Assembly (NCBI GenBank): GCA_949316235.1
Contig: OX438749.1
Span: 8,512,914-8,576,913, forward strand
DNA from: Oegoconia quadripuncta
Taxonomy: Eukaryota > Arthropoda > Insecta > Lepidoptera > Autostichidae
Direction of reading: 5' to 3'
Length of the DNA stretch: 64,000 bases
Positions 1 through 13,477 of the stretch are shown piece after piece. Both the position numbers and the translations under genes were made by a program. Each line of letters starts with the position of its first letter. Position 1 is the first letter of the stretch. The notes beneath the pieces are model-generated. The model saw only the letters and a program-made list of their open reading frames with translations. It did no database searches and had not been told where the DNA came from.

Positions 1-23
1 TATTTTTAAGTACGATATTTTTT

Positions 24-365
24 TTTATGCATAACCGATTGGTACTTGACCTCAATCACACCTGATGTTAAGTGAAGATGAGGTCGAAGGTGGAAGCGTA
101 CTGACCCGGAAACCCCAACACATTTGGGGGACGCCAGGAGGAGAGCCATCTCTCTCTATCTCTGACAAGCGGAACACAACAATGCTTTTAACATTGCTGC
201 TTGGCGGCAGATTTAGATAAGATGGTGGTAGCTAGCCAGGCGGACATTTAAAATGCCCTACCACCAACCAAACCGAGTACTTAAACATGTACCCCGCTGG
301 GGATCGAACCCGCGACCTCCGAATCATAAACCCAATGTTGTTTACATTGAGCCACGGAGGCGGTT
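24..365 (-). repeat. tRNA-derived SINE, family 1, near full length
   Basis: Read on the minus strand, this begins with a tRNA-like head: an A-box-like TGGCTCAATG, then a B box GGTTCGATCC about 40 bases on. A ~270-base body follows and it ends in an A-rich tail at the left. Related copies lie at 30989-31221, 38003-38208, 45995-46140, 49046-49371 and 55085-55256. Pol III promoter boxes plus an A-rich tail define a tRNA-derived SINE; the exact family name is not known to me. Confidence 0.8.
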
Positions 366-1282
366 TATATAATCATTATTTACCTGAAACATCAAAATTA
401 TTCACAATATAACAAAATCAAAAGTTACGGAACGAAATAAATTAAGCAAGAAGATAAACTCGACACTACTGAGGAAAGTATTAATTATTACCTATGCAAA
501 CACAAGATTAAGAATAGCCACCCAATATGCTTTGAAGTTCCATTATGTAAACAAAACATTAACTCCCTTGATTGCGTGGACTGGAATATGCCGACAAATT
601 AAGAGCAATAAGATTAATGTGGCCTAAGTCTATACGCTATACTTATAGTCATAATGCGGATAAACGATATTCATCAATCAATTAGTACATTTCGAAAATT
701 GCAAAATTATCATGAAGACATACATGTCACTATCCGCTCACTCAAGCCTACCTATTACCCAAATTAGTTTTCGATCACAATTTTTGTATACCTACCTAAG
801 TTTACATTACCGTCAAGGTCTCACTACATAAAGCTTATAAAATCTAGGTATAATATTATTAGGTGGGTGTGACATTTTCCGCACTTTTCATACCTGAGCA
901 AACACGACGCTTAGGTGAGTTTATTTTTTAATTACCTAAGTGTAAACGTTTTGTATCAATAACTATGACGTCTTTCTACAAAGCGCCATAAAAAAAATTA
1001 CGTATTTTAAAAACGTGTCGAAGTATGCAGCAAATAAGGCCTAATCTTGGTTAAGTTTTTATTACCATTACGAAGCCCAAATTGCGGTTCGTGTAAGGAC
1101 TTATTTCTTACCGCATTTCATATAAACTAAAGTCAAAATGTTCAAAGTGAGCAAAACGACTTTAGTGAAACTTTAAATAAGTTGGATAAATAACTCTAAA
1201 CAGTAGAGGCCATTTTAAGAACACCGGATAAGTGCGAGTTGTACATATTCGTCGAGGGTGTCTTCAAGGTGAAGTATCGTCC

Positions 1283-1375
1283 CTTATAAGTAGGGGATGC
1301 AATCCCACAGTCCCGCACATCCCGCGGGATTGGGAAGCTGAAATTTTATGGGAGATTGCATTCCCTACTTATAAG
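1283..1375. repeat. Short inverted repeat (hairpin element)
   Basis: The left arm starts CTTATAAGTAGGGGATGCAA and the right arm is its near reverse complement, ending in CTACTTATAAG. Arms are about 25 bases with a ~40-base GC-richer loop. It looks like a small MITE. No convincing target duplication was found. Confidence 0.6.
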
Positions 1376-4300
1376 CAATCAACCGGTTGAGAAATTTAAA
1401 TGTTAAGGTTAGCATAGTACAAAGCATATTGAGACACTCATGCCAGACAATACGATGTGTCCCTGAACATTTCATAAAGTTCATTTTACGGACCGCAAAA
1501 CTAAAGTTTGTTGTTTGTAAAGAACTATATTTCTGTATTTCTACGGAGTATTTAAAATTGTTTTAATTTAGTTTCAATAGTGTTTTTCGAAGGTGTCCAC
1601 TCCGTAGACCTATGTGTGCAGCTTATGCGCTGGGTGTACTTAATGTTTGATTAGAATAAGTCTATTGATTTCGAAGATTATTTCTTTAAAGTCTTATGAA
1701 ATAACATGACATTAACTGTCATGAAAGTCAAAACAAAGTTTGAAATTAATTATTTTCTTGATTTATGCAATGTATAGATACTAAAGGTTTGTTGATACTG
1801 CAGTGTTCAGCTTGAATTGGTGTCTAAATAGAAATACTCGGATGCAAATCAATTAATTTGATGTAGGTAAAGATCGTTAAAAAATATGGTGATATACGTA
1901 TCAAATTAGTTATAGTATAGTGAAAGGAACCCGGAAACCTTGGCAGACAATAATCATCGAACTCAGTTCAAGTCTATTATTCGCCATTTTATGAACTATT
2001 ATTAGGTACTGCCAACTTTTTTAATATGAAGCGATTAAGGAAACACATGGGCTTTAGTAGTGTTCAGATCTTGAACAAGCAAAGTACTTAAATTGGTATT
2101 TTGTGCAAAATAGAGTGACGCATTTCACATTCGATTTTGTTCAAGTTATGCATTTAAATCCAACTTCGAATATTAAATATTATTGTACCTCAAGTAATAG
2201 TGGAAGAAGCGTTTCAAGAGCATATATAAGTACATACATAATTTGTTTTTATAGAGTAACAGTATGTAGAGAATACGTCATTCAATCTTCCAAACTGTAA
2301 TTTGTCTTTCGCTTTCTCATTTTACTTGCGATGAAACAAAAAATCTGGCTTACGTTTAAAAAAGACATGTGTATTAACATAATAGCATGGAATGTAGACT
2401 TATTACAGACATTTTTGGGAGTAAATGATATAATAACCTACGCTTTATATAACAGAAGGCCAGAGAATGTCCCGTATTTATTTTATTCTTATTTAATAGG
2501 GACATAAACATGTTTATAACTTAATGTGTAAGTATTTAATACAAAATGTAGGCAGGTAAAAGATCCTGACTGATATATCAATGCACAGTACAATCCGGTG
2601 AACCAAACAATAGACAAATAACGTACCTTTTACCTAGAACTCCCTAGGAGGTTAAAAAGGGGGTTTGAATTTATTATGAAACTTGACGACCGCTGCAGTT
2701 TGAGACAAAGAAGTCGCACTGTATTGTATACCTATATAGAATTCTATATGTTAGAAACAAATGAATGCAGTTTATCGTATCATGAACGCTTAAGCAGTAG
2801 AAATATTAAGTACCAAAGATCACCCGGCCCAGCGAGTAGACAGCGAGATTTCTATCACATAGTTATTTCAAACTTTTTAATCGATCCTCTGATGTAAGGA
2901 AGCTTGTTATCCACTTAGGGTGCAGTTGCGTGAAAAACGTAAAAGGTAGTCATCTATACGTACCTATTGCGTGTTCATGCTTTTGGCCGACCGCGTTCCC
3001 CTACGTAATTCAGGTTTAGAGGGGTGTGGCATGTTGGACTGTCAGTCAAACCACCTACAATGTCGTAAAATTGGTCTCCAAGGAGGTAGTCAATGTAGGG
3101 GTAACATGCGCCAGAACTTATGAGACGAAGGTCCATAACCAGCTGATAGATACCTACCCTCTTATCTATTTTAAGCACGAAATATTAACACCCGCATTTT
3201 TGACACTACGGAAATAACAGGCTTCCTAATCTTCAATTTGACGACACATTGACAGTAGTAATCACTTTGCACCAGGCGAGCTGAATTGCTTGCTACCATG
3301 ACATAAAAGACTGCTCGGAGCTGCATGTCTGTGCCTGCATTCACACCAAAATCAATCACAGCGTCCAAGGTCTCCTGACATAATCACACTAATCACAAAA
3401 CGTGTCTGCCAAGCGCCAAACGATAACAATTGATGCGCAGTTAACTATTCACTTAGTACCTACGCTTCAGTAAACGTCTCATTTAGCTCCGTCGTCATCT
3501 CTTTCTCCCTAACTAAACGAGAGAGAGATAGTGAACCCGCGTTAATTTTAAAAGGCACGTTCACGCAATGCCTGTACGATTAATTTTGACATCCATTACG
3601 CGGACACTCAATAACGGGGTCGAAATGTATAAGTTAAATGTAATATTAAAGTTGAAAGTGAAGGCGAAGTTGCAGTATAAGTAATACATTTATAGACGTG
3701 CTTTCACTCTCTCGAATGATAAAGGGTCTCAAGGCCGAGCATTTTGTGGAATTTGGGACATGTCATATAGGTGGTCGGAAGCGCTATACATAATCTATTA
3801 GGCCGTGTATTTCCCGGCAGGGTAGGTGTATATCGAAATAAAACCAATCGTAACAATCAAATCCAAGTATAAAATCATAGATAAATGATGGACAGGAACT
3901 TCATTTGTTTAAAGAGATCAAAAAATCTTTAACCCGCACCCAATGTGACGATTAGAGCAAATCAGATGAGACACTCTCAGTTAAATATATAGATGTACAT
4001 TATACAGGCTGTTGATGTTGTGTGATGTGAAAACAACTAGGAGCTGCTGGACATATGCCTCTTAGCCACTGTTTTCTTGAGAGAATGTCAATTCAATGAG
4101 CTGGGAGCCGCGAGGGAGGGCGCTAGGAACTCTACTGCCCGTAAATAATCTATGCTGTTACGCTTACAATGGTATACCCTTGCATAGGTTGTGATGTACT
4201 TCCTCACTTCGGATTTCTGTCGTCCTATGTACCATACAGAACTCGTATCTAACTCTATGGAGTTTGTATACTGTTGAACATTTTTGGTTTTGCGATTTTT

Positions 4301-5168
4301 TACTCAATGGCTCCAGGAATGAGGGTAATATTTTTCGAGTATATTACCTCCCCTAGTGTAGACGACTTGAAGTGCAAAGTGTCATTTGATTCGTCTTGAT
4401 AGTGTCACTTGAAGTTTTATGGTAAAAATATGCTATATATACTATAATAATTGTACTTAGGCAAGTGATAAATTCAACGAATAATGACACAAATTAACCT
4501 GCTACTTAGTACATAGATATTCGTAAAAACCATAATTAAAAGTCACTATAATTCCAGTAACTGTTAAATGAATACAAACGGTGAATTTAGTTCGTGCCCG
4601 GTCTATTGAACTAATGGATAAGTAAGGCCAAACCTTGATCCAGTTGACATCACACAAGTTCAGGAGCCATTTATAACCTCTCCTATTCTCTTGAATGCAA
4701 ATCGAAACACTAGTACCGTAAGAATATAACATATTATATGTATAATTAAGATAATACAACGTTGCCTCTACGGCCGCATGGGTTTAGATCGAGACTGCGC
4801 AAAAGTCCTACGTTCGAATTGTAGTTTAGTAAAAATTTATAGCGGGTGGCGTTCTGGTTAAATAATAATAATATGCGTGTGCAATTAATAAGGCCACATT
4901 TTAAAGTTAGGTGAAGTTTTAGTTCTACAAGTCATATAGAGCAATTATTATTCATAAAAAGCCCCCAGCAATGATAAGCACCACGTGACTAGACACAGCG
5001 GTTTATATTCATTTTTGAGACTGTAGAGCCATGTATCGATCACATTGATTGTAGTACATTTCCTACTGAATTATTTGTACGATAGTTGTTACCAACAGAT
5101 TATATAAATCGTCATTGAATCCGATACATTATGCGCTTATTACTTTTACACGAAGTCTATACAGGGTG

Positions 5169-5386
5169 AATTTGAATTCATGTAATTCCCAACTAGTGAC
5201 GCCACTCTCGATTACGAACAACTTTCCCCAAGTACCATAGCCGAATTCGAACAAAAAAATTTTCGGTTACCCATACAAAGTAAACTATTCTAAAACCACC
5301 TTTACTGTGGAAGCCCAACAATTTTCGGCTGATTTCGTAATCTGAAATGGAGGCACCATTAAACAAGAATTACACGAATTAAATTT
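5169..5386. repeat. MITE-like element with ~50-bp imperfect terminal inverted repeats
   Basis: The two ends are imperfect reverse complements over about 50 bases (left AATTTGAATTCATGTAATTC, the right end reads the same way on the other strand with substitutions, both continuing to GATTACGAA). Total length is ~218 bases and there is no coding content. This is typical of a non-autonomous DNA transposon. Confidence 0.6.
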
Positions 5387-5921
5387 AACGTATAACTATC
5401 ACCTGTAGCTATACGTTGATCCTGAAGAAGTCCCGCTCTTTTAGGATGATCTCTTCCACGACCTTGTCGTACACTTTAGACATAAATAGAAGTCTCATGG
5501 TGCGAATCCGGGATTGTATTCACAGCCACATAACGACTTCAGGCCTTGTTCATAGAAATCGCAGACAGCGGAATAAAATTTGGATTATCTGGTTGGGCAA
5601 TTTTGACTGAATAATGTTATCCCTATTCTCATTCCTTTGATTTGGGCAATCATTAGCCAACTACAAGGTTATAACCGGCAATTATGTGCATTCTCTCGGT
5701 GAAAACACCTTGATTCGATCAAGTTCGTACTCTATAATGTCCGATCTGGACAGTCTTTCAAGTATCAAACTCAATTAGTAACAATTAATAATATCTCGCA
5801 AAGGGAATTTGATAGAATAGTCCCACAAGTGGAACAACCATCCGTCTGCATCAACACCAACCCTGTTCGTGATAACGCTCCTGGTTTAACTGGGTGTTTC
5901 TCTGCTTTTCAGGTGTCTGCG

Positions 5922-8900
5922 ATGTGGTACTCGTGGATCACGCTACTGCTGGTGTCTTGCGCACTGGTGTCGAGTGGCGCGAGCGGTGCGGAGGCGCCGG
6001 CGGCTGCGCAGGCGACGCCGGCGAGCACCCGCGCGCCCCCTCTCACCCTCGACCGACAGAACAACGAACTCGCTTGGCACGTCTGGCTGCAAAGCCCAGA
6101 CAACAGCAACCAGAATGCGCCACCTAGGCGAATCACCACGAAGTCTCTATTCATAACGCCGCTAATTTGTCCAACGGGACACAGGCTTGATGGAAATTCA
6201 TGTGTTCAGGTAATTATACCAATTGGAGTGGAGTCACCCGATTGTACAGGACATCTGCCATTATAGATATCATCAATGTTGCGATTTCTGGAAGAGTACC
6301 TAGAACATCTAAGACAAGATCTCCTAGATGTGAGATAAATTAGAAACATTGTTGTTTTTATAATCGTCTTGGCTGGGAACTATCTGCCTGTCTGTAGGGT
6401 TACTGTGCGGTAACCGAGGTAGTGTGGAGCACGACTGTCGCTAATGCAGTAACATGATGTTAACCTTTAACGTATGGAAAGTTTTTTTTTGAATATTATT
6501 AAAATCTTAATCGTTTCAGCTAGAACTTGATATACACTTATCACCACATGGTACAATTATTATTGTTAGGCCAATTGAAGACAGAAGATCTGACTCCTAT
6601 TCAAATGGCTCTGAAACATTTGCCATGTTTTAAGTACCTAGCGCCGGCGCTGCTGGAAGGCTCTGTAAGAGTAGATCTAACAGTTGTGACTTAGAATCGT
6701 TTAGCCGTCTTCTACCCTATTTCATTAGCTGGTCAATCCGTTCCCCAGGATGGGTTACGAGCAAGTAGACTGACTAATTCCCATCCAATAATGAAGTGGG
6801 TGTACATAATGAATACGTACAACTATGTTACAAGATGGTGATTCTGAATTCCTCTTTATATTAGATTTATATTAGATATGCACGTTGTTTCTCACTACTT
6901 GTGTTAACTGAACCGAAAGGAGAACGACAATTCTGTACTTAAAAACAATCAGTGGTATTGAGTGACATCTACATGATTATAGGAGGAGGACTTACTTCTA
7001 ACAGTTATCGTGGTTGCCTGATATTATAAGATTATTAAAATATAAATTTGACTGTTGCAGGTTGTGACTGTCAATAAGGATGAACATGAACGCATCCTAT
7101 TGGAGCAACTGAATGCGCTGTTCCCGACTCCGACCAGTGACGTGGAGTATGACTACGGAGACGACTCTGACGCGCCAGGCCCTCTACAGCTCTCCATACC
7201 AATTGGCCTGGACCCGCACGCATCGCCGCTCCAAGCCCTGGAGCCATCCGCGCAGGTAATAAGACCATCTATTTCCCACAATGACTAATAAGAGGAAAGT
7301 ACAGTCAGACGGGTGGGTGTGTGAACCACTATACCAGATCCCGCCTCCACACTCCTCCCACTGTAAATCCTGTAAGCCAGGATCAACAGTGGTACTCGAC
7401 ACGGCGCCTACAGAAGATAGACGATGTCCTACGTGATTCTAGTATGGGAGTGTAGCCAATGAAATGCAAACGGCAGTAATGCCTACCCTATGGGGAAGGT
7501 GTTCTGCCTGGTCAACGAACACACACAATTTCCAAGCTTTCAAGCGTTTTTGTCACTCATATTACTGGCAGTAATACTCGCGGTAGCCTTCTGCTACCGT
7601 CCCGTTGACTGCATCTAGGCGCAGTCCGTGGTGTACACAAAGCAGGGGACCCAGCTTCATTCGACCTCCTCCATAAGGGTGAACCACTATACCTTTGGCA
7701 TTTTGATAAGAGTGCTTGTGTGCAAGGGCACTTTTAGGCAATGGGTCCCGGTTGTGTGGTAAAAAAATTCTAGGGTGGTCTAATCATTTTAAAAAAATGC
7801 TTTAAAACTACTCCAACTAGTATTCCGTAAAAACCACTGAAATCTATTCTGGAGATATACAAGATATCTTGTGTCATAACTGATTTTCACTTTTCTTTAT
7901 TTCAGGCTCAAGAGGTGCAGCCTAACTACGTTCAAGTTAACAAGAAAGATGAAAATAAACCAGCGGCTGACGCTAGCATCGAGGCTGAACTGGAGCTTTT
8001 AAAGCTTCAACACTCTCAAAATCTTCCTAATGTGGCATCTTCGTCGCAAAATACTAATATATTAAATCATAACGTGTTAAGTAACTTAATGCTTCTTCAA
8101 GACAAACCTAAACGTGACAGTCCTATTGCGAATGCAACTGAAATCCTAACTGCTTATAATAGCACGGATCAAGGACAAAAAGAATTAATTTATGGACATG
8201 TGAATATTGATCCTGTCCTCTATAAAACCGAAAATCTAACGTCAAATGCCGAACTTGAAAATGAGAAAAGAAAGCCAAATGAACCACCACAGACTGTTAA
8301 TTTAACATTTGTCGTCACGGACGTAAATGAAAATACTAACGACTCTGTAGTGGATGTTACTGACCATTCTAATAAAACCAGCAATGTGACATCTGCTTCA
8401 ACTTCGCATGTGTTGAAAAACGATGCAGATAAAACCAAACTAAATCCTGAAAACGATTACGCTGACATCGGTGAAGCTATCAAACTTATAAGTCGATACG
8501 CCGAAGTAACAACTGATGACAACTTCTCCAAAGATCAAAAGAAATATGCAATGAAAGACGACAGTGTCTTAGGGACACGTACTAAACTTCAACATCGGCG
8601 TAATAAACCAAAGCTTGTAAGCTTAGAGGAAACATCGCCAGCGAGAATATCGCCAGATTACATGGGCAAAGAAAACTTACAAATTCATAATCCTTTTCCC
8701 AGAAACGAGGCATATTACTATAGGTATCCCTGGCAGAGTCAAAATTCACCGACACCACCCTCGGACTATCCATTCCGCCATCTACAAGATTACTGGCCTG
8801 GCAGAAGCCAAATGGGAGGAGTTTATAACACAGCTCACGAGAACCCGAGGCGCCACCATCATAATTACCCCCATAGCTACTTGAAACCTCACGGCTATCC

Positions 8901-9087
8901 ATATGCTAGTTACCCAGGGTCACTTCCTGGATTACCGGAAAATTATGCTAGCCAAATGCAAGGATTCCCTCACCGATCGGCCACGCACCACGGCCGCCCG
9001 ACGCGATCTCACACCAACAACCAGGACCTTTACAGTCTCCTCGGTTTGCGGCATTGGTTCAGCAGTGAAGGAACGTCGAAAAGATAG
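5922..9087 (+). CDS. Unrecognised secreted protein, 554 aa, three coding exons
   Basis: Coding exons are 5922-6209, 7061-7255 and 7906-9087; all junctions are GT/AG and phase 0. The start ATG lies 10 bases after an acceptor (TTTTCAG at 5907-5912), so a 5' untranslated exon lies upstream. The N-terminus (MWYSWITLLLVSCALV...) is a typical signal peptide of ~27 residues. The predicted mature protein has only two cysteines, in the motif CPTGHRLDGNSCVQV near residues 84-98. The middle (~190-330) is polar and Asn-rich with about eight N-glycosylation sequons; the C-terminal ~150 residues are rich in Tyr, His, Pro and Arg. There are no membrane segments after the signal. It is probably a fast-evolving extracellular protein. 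I cannot name it; a Fog-type ligand is a guess based on architecture only. A poly(A) signal AATAAA lies at 9490-9495. Confidence 0.8.
7320..7770. repeat. Probable degenerate repeat in an intron
   Basis: Part of this intron recurs in the window: CATTCGACCTCCTCCATAAG near 7657 resembles 41910-41938, and 7470-7500 resembles the reverse complement of 41925-42000. GTGAACCACTATACC occurs twice within the segment. No ends or coding content could be defined. Confidence 0.35.
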
Positions 9088-11388
9088 CTTGATTATTCTA
9101 TATTAGACAATTCGATGTTACCCGACGATGTATAATGGAAGCTATGGGAAAATGTACGTTAATGCACTAATCTTATATTACGTAATTGTGAGAACTGTCG
9201 AATCTCATACATATGAATATAATTAAGAAAATTATGGTAGAGGTAGGATGCACCTTTCTCAAGAAACTTAATTTTGCCTAAAGTCATTTAAATCCATAGC
9301 TTTCAATATATTAGCCTATTTATTACAAAGCCAAATATTACAGTCATAGTTAAGTTAAAAATTTTGTTAGCTATTTTAAGTTATGTAAATATGCCTTCGT
9401 TATTTAAGTGTTTTATTTTGCAGCTGGTAAAGTTCACAAAGTATTATCGTTGTTTTATATGGTGTTAAATGTAAATTATTTTATTGTGTAATAAATATCC
9501 CTAATTTATGTTTATCGATGTACGTATAGTTTTGTTGTAACTCCTATCTATACTTATGTTCAAAAAATATTTGATGTCTCATTGTCAGAAAATCAATTAA
9601 TCACTTCATTTTATTATTGCAGGCACTGGTTTGCCACAGCAAAGATACTTTAGTTACTAATTCAGCTCGACTATGGACCTTCGGGTTTTCATTTATGTTT
9701 AGGTAGTAGGCGTTTGTCTGTATTTTTAGTTCGAGACAATAAAAAAATAACCAAATGTAATTTCGGACTCTCCAAACCCACCTGAATGGAATAGTGAACA
9801 GACTACCGAAAGGAGATCTGGTTTCTTAAGAGCCATTAATTAACTTGCCTCATTAGTAATTTATTGAGATTGTAGAATACTTTTTGTTTGGTATTTAAAT
9901 TAGGACTGAACTTGTGTATTACTACGATTGTAAATGTTTAGTTAAATTATTGCAGGCTAAATATAAAATATTAACATGATATCAGACCTCTTTGAGGACA
10001 ATATGTGTATCAACAATTTCACTTTATAATGATCCCACCAAAGTTTAGCTTAGGTAATTAGTTTTATCGAATAATACTTTTATTACTACTATTTGAAGTT
10101 CTAGCACTTAGATGGTTTAAAACATATTTTTTTAATCTTACATAGTAAATTATAAATCATGAGCAAGAGTAAAACTAGATTTTACAATTTGCCACGTTTA
10201 AATTAAATATTGGTAAAATTTTATATAAACTAATCTATAAACCAGTGTAACAGTAATGAAAAGTAATATAGCATGTAGCAATATCGCTCATGTAATGTGA
10301 AAAAGAAAGTACAAAACGGCCTGAATTTAAAATTTACTTTAAAGAAGTGGTATGCCGATTTTGTACTAAATGTAGTATAAATTTAACATTACCATAATAC
10401 ACATATGAATGTATATTGTCCTAACTAATAAATTAATACTTATTATTTTATTACACTAAAATCAAGTCTATACTGTACAAATAGTGTAAGAATCTAATAG
10501 GAAATTTATATCTCTAAAACTGAAGAATTTAGCTTATTTACTGCAAATTGATGAATTAAGATTATAAAATTATCAATGCCAGTATTTTATTGTAAATATA
10601 AATGTGTTATATTATTAAAATTGAAATGAAATCAGGTTGTATTTTTATTCTAACTTTATTATCCCTATTCAAGTCAAAATCATAATTTCACTGTAAGATA
10701 TTTTATTGAAAAAAATACCCAATTATATCAACACTGTTTCAATTAATATGTCTTACAAGACCAACTTAAAATAATTAACTTGTTAAAAGAAACGAGATTC
10801 CTTCACTTGCATACACTTCAATTAATTTAGCAGGTAACATTGATCATTCACAGTCCTTATACTGATGATTAAAAATGTAGAAACAAAATGTTTACTTACT
10901 CACAAGTAATTTGTACAAAATATCACAATAATAAAGTATACTTAATATTATTGGGAAACTTATATACACCAGCACACTTGGTGGTCATAGATTTAAAAGA
11001 ACCAGAAATTCATTGGTAAGTACTTAAGGAGAGAATCTAAACTGAGTATTATTTTTAATTTAAGAGAATAACTATAGTAACCGAAAGATGGTTTCGAATC
11101 CACATAAACTAGAAATACTGAACTGAAACTGACTGAACTGAAGTATATGCAAGAGAGAAGGTTTATGACATTATGTTGTTCATGAAACACAAAATTATAG
11201 TATTACTGGGTGGTTTTGTTCTGAGTGAAATCACTATTTTTGGCCGTGACATCTTTAACTTACAATATTAAAGAAACTTAACATTGGTACTTTTGTCTTT
11301 TTGTAAAGATATCAACTGATAGACTTAAGGAACAAGTAAGTACTAGCGGACACATTTACTCATCCAGATCATAGTCACCCAAAACATT
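9088..11388. other. Convergent 3' intergenic region, AT-rich
   Basis: This holds the 3' untranslated region of the secreted-protein gene (AATAAA at 9490-9495) and, from the right, the 3' region of GID4 on the minus strand. It is strongly AT-rich. I see no open frame or structured element that I can support. Confidence 0.5.
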
Positions 11389-12427
11389 TCATCTAAACTC
11401 ATATATTTGGATGCTGTGTTCTGGTACATGGCTTAAAGTCAATGACTGATACCTGAAATCACAAAAAAGACATATTAGGTACAATATAATGTATTAAAAT
11501 ATGACAGACTACTAACACAATAGTGAATTACTTACCACTCAGAACTTCGATGATAATAATAACCTTCTATTGTGGCAGCAGATTTGTGGAAGCATATGTA
11601 GTAGAAACCGGCAAATGAAGCACCATTTATATCTTTAATTGTATGATCGGGCACTAAGAAGTGTTCTTTCCATCTCATAAATACATAATCAGCCTTTGCT
11701 AGAGATTCATAATTAAATGTATCTGAATTGAATGTCTTCAAATATGGTACAAACAAGTCGAATTTGCTCTGAAAGTGTTATAAGGGCTTAGTAGCTCTAG
11801 GCACAGGTTTAACACAAGGTTTTTCTTGAACAATGTACATTGCTAAGACATGCTTACCCAATGTTTTCTATCCACATCTTCATCTGCATCCCACTTTCGT
11901 GTGAGAAATGGGTATTTAGCTGATATAATTTCGCCATCAAAAAATGTTGTTAGTGTAGGAAACTCTTCTGTCAGTCCTTTGATTTTTAGATAACCACAAA
12001 GATATGAATTTTCTTCATCAACATGCTGCAACAATAACACAAAACTTGTCAATATATAACGATATATTCAGAAACCTTAACAATAATCAATTACATTGCA
12101 CTGATACTGAAGAGGTGATCTGTGTGTGACACCAAAACAGTCAATCCAATTTGATTTTGAATGTAACAAATAATAACAAATATTTCAATTATCATCGGTC
12201 AGAACTATTATAGTAGCAGAAACACTCCACAATTCCCAAATTTTTCAATATTGCGTACTTACTTTATTTCAGTTACTAACCTGCAAAACGACTTCAACCT
12301 CATACGAGTTGCCTTTGGATTTTTGATGCCCTTGAAATTTGGAACCGTTGTAAAGCAGAGATTTAGTTACGCCAGGTTGTTTAGAGTTCGCTGGTGGCGG
12401 CGGAGTTATATCAACTTTTACTGGCAT
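11389..12427 (-). CDS. GID4: GID4, substrate receptor of the CTLH/GID E3 ubiquitin ligase (203 aa)
   Basis: Minus-strand exons are 12427-12281, 12025-11858, 11768-11536 and 11452-11389, giving 203 residues and a stop. Every junction is GT/AG and the phases agree (0, 0, 2). After a short Pro-rich N-terminus, residues ~28-203 match the GID4/Vid24 beta-barrel with very high identity to vertebrate GID4: [20 protein letters not shown], then [61 protein letters not shown] and the C-terminus IYEFR. In the family this barrel binds N-terminal proline degrons and docks on the CTLH complex for ubiquitination, in nucleus and cytosol. The N-terminus is shorter than in vertebrates, as far as I recall. It is head to head with the kinase gene at 14093 and convergent with the gene to the left. 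I see no damage. Confidence 0.96.
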
Positions 12428-12680
12428 TATTTTTCCATCAAAACGGTGACCCAGCTTTCATACGAGGTTTAATGACAGACAGCTGCGGATGATTATGATT
12501 GTTCTGAAACCTTTTGACAGATCGGCTTCTTTCCAGTAAATTCTATGAATTAAAAGAGCATCTAAATCTAGCATTGAAATAACTAATGATTTTCAATACA
12601 ACAAAAATATGTTTACAAGAGGCATTCGCTTTTACTACACTTTTTAGCAAAATTTTGTGAAAAAAAGGAAATGAAAGTTT

Positions 12681-13477
12681 TTTGTTTTATTCACTCCCCT
12701 CGGAGAAGGCAAAGGGATCTTAGTCGATACAGCCATGTTATTTTTCTTATTTCTTCAGTTTACATGTCAGTCTCAGTTAAAACAAGTAATTCGTCGTATA
12801 CTTGGCGTATACAGAGTCTAGTCACGGCCAAGTTATTCTTCAGTAAAGTGGCAGAATGCTTTACAAAAGACTTTGGCGGCTTCTTGTGGGGAACCCGAAA
12901 GCTTAATTTACACTTCCCTTCACTTGTACACCATCATTAACTTTTGCTGCACAATTTTCTGGCATTATTAAGTTTCAAAAGTCAGAATGCACAAATTATA
13001 AGAATTATAAACAAAAACGCAACTTCACTCGCCGAGATCACGCCAAAAAAGCCGAGGAAATGAAAGTTATCGACGGCCGACAAGCTTTTTTTTTTTTTAG
13101 TTTTATTTTCTCCTCTAGGAGAAGGCAAAGGGATCTAGCCCATAACAGCCATGTCTTATTTATCTTATTTCTTCAGTATTAAGTCAGTCTCAGTCAAAAC
13201 AATTCGTCGTATACTTGGCGTATACAGAGTCTAGTCACGGTCAAGTCATTCTTCAGTAAAGAGGCAGAATGCTTTACAAAAGATTTTGGCGGCTTCTTGT
13301 GGGAACCCGAAAGCTCCGTTACGCACTTTAATTTACACTTCCCTTCACTTGTACACTATCACTAACGTTTGCTGCACAATATTCTGCCATTATTAAGCTT
13401 CAAAAGTTAGAATGCACAAATTATAAGACTTATAAAGACAAATGCTACTTCACTCGTCGAGTTCCCGCCAAAAAGCC
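12681..13477 (+). repeat. Two tandem copies of a ~400-bp interspersed repeat
   Basis: Copy 1 spans about 12681-13056 and copy 2 about 13101-13477. Both start with the GAGAAGGCAAAGGGATCT region, continue through GTATACAGAGTCTAGTCACG and GGCGGCTTCTTGTGGG, and end near CGCCAAAAA. A shared GGCCGACAAGCTT follows both, so the unit was probably duplicated in place. Other copies are at 21030-21545 (rearranged), 40378-40772 and 58451-58768. There is no credible coding frame, A-rich tail or tRNA head. The class is unknown to me; a non-autonomous DNA element is possible. Confidence 0.75.

Larger units (their letters stand above)
366..5800. other. Intergenic stretch, no gene seen
   Basis: AT-rich sequence. 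Open frames here are short, lack recognisable domains and are not linked by plausible splice sites. Two inverted-repeat elements (1283-1375 and 5169-5386) are described separately. It may hold upstream untranslated exons or regulatory DNA of the gene starting at 5922, but nothing in the sequence shows this directly. Confidence 0.5.

Noticed and set aside
2975..3368. Two adjacent minus-strand frames (67 and 65 codons) that might form a gene
   Set aside because: No recognisable motif, no matching splice phases and no copies in the window. Chance open frames are plausible.
4780..4850. A possible tRNA fragment with CGTTCGAATTG
   Set aside because: The B-box resemblance is weak and no A box or cloverleaf could be placed.
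5829..5921. Upstream extension of the secreted-protein frame from a GTG codon
   Set aside because: An acceptor site lies at 5907-5912 and the ATG at 5922 starts a perfect signal peptide. The extension would bury the signal and is intronic.
5894..6156. Arg/Ala-rich alternative frames over the first exon of the secreted-protein gene
   Set aside because: They are GC-composition shadows of the real exon with no start context or splice continuity.
12671..12940. An 89-codon frame upstream of Pkn
   Set aside because: It lies wholly within a non-coding repeat present elsewhere in the window, where the frame is not conserved.
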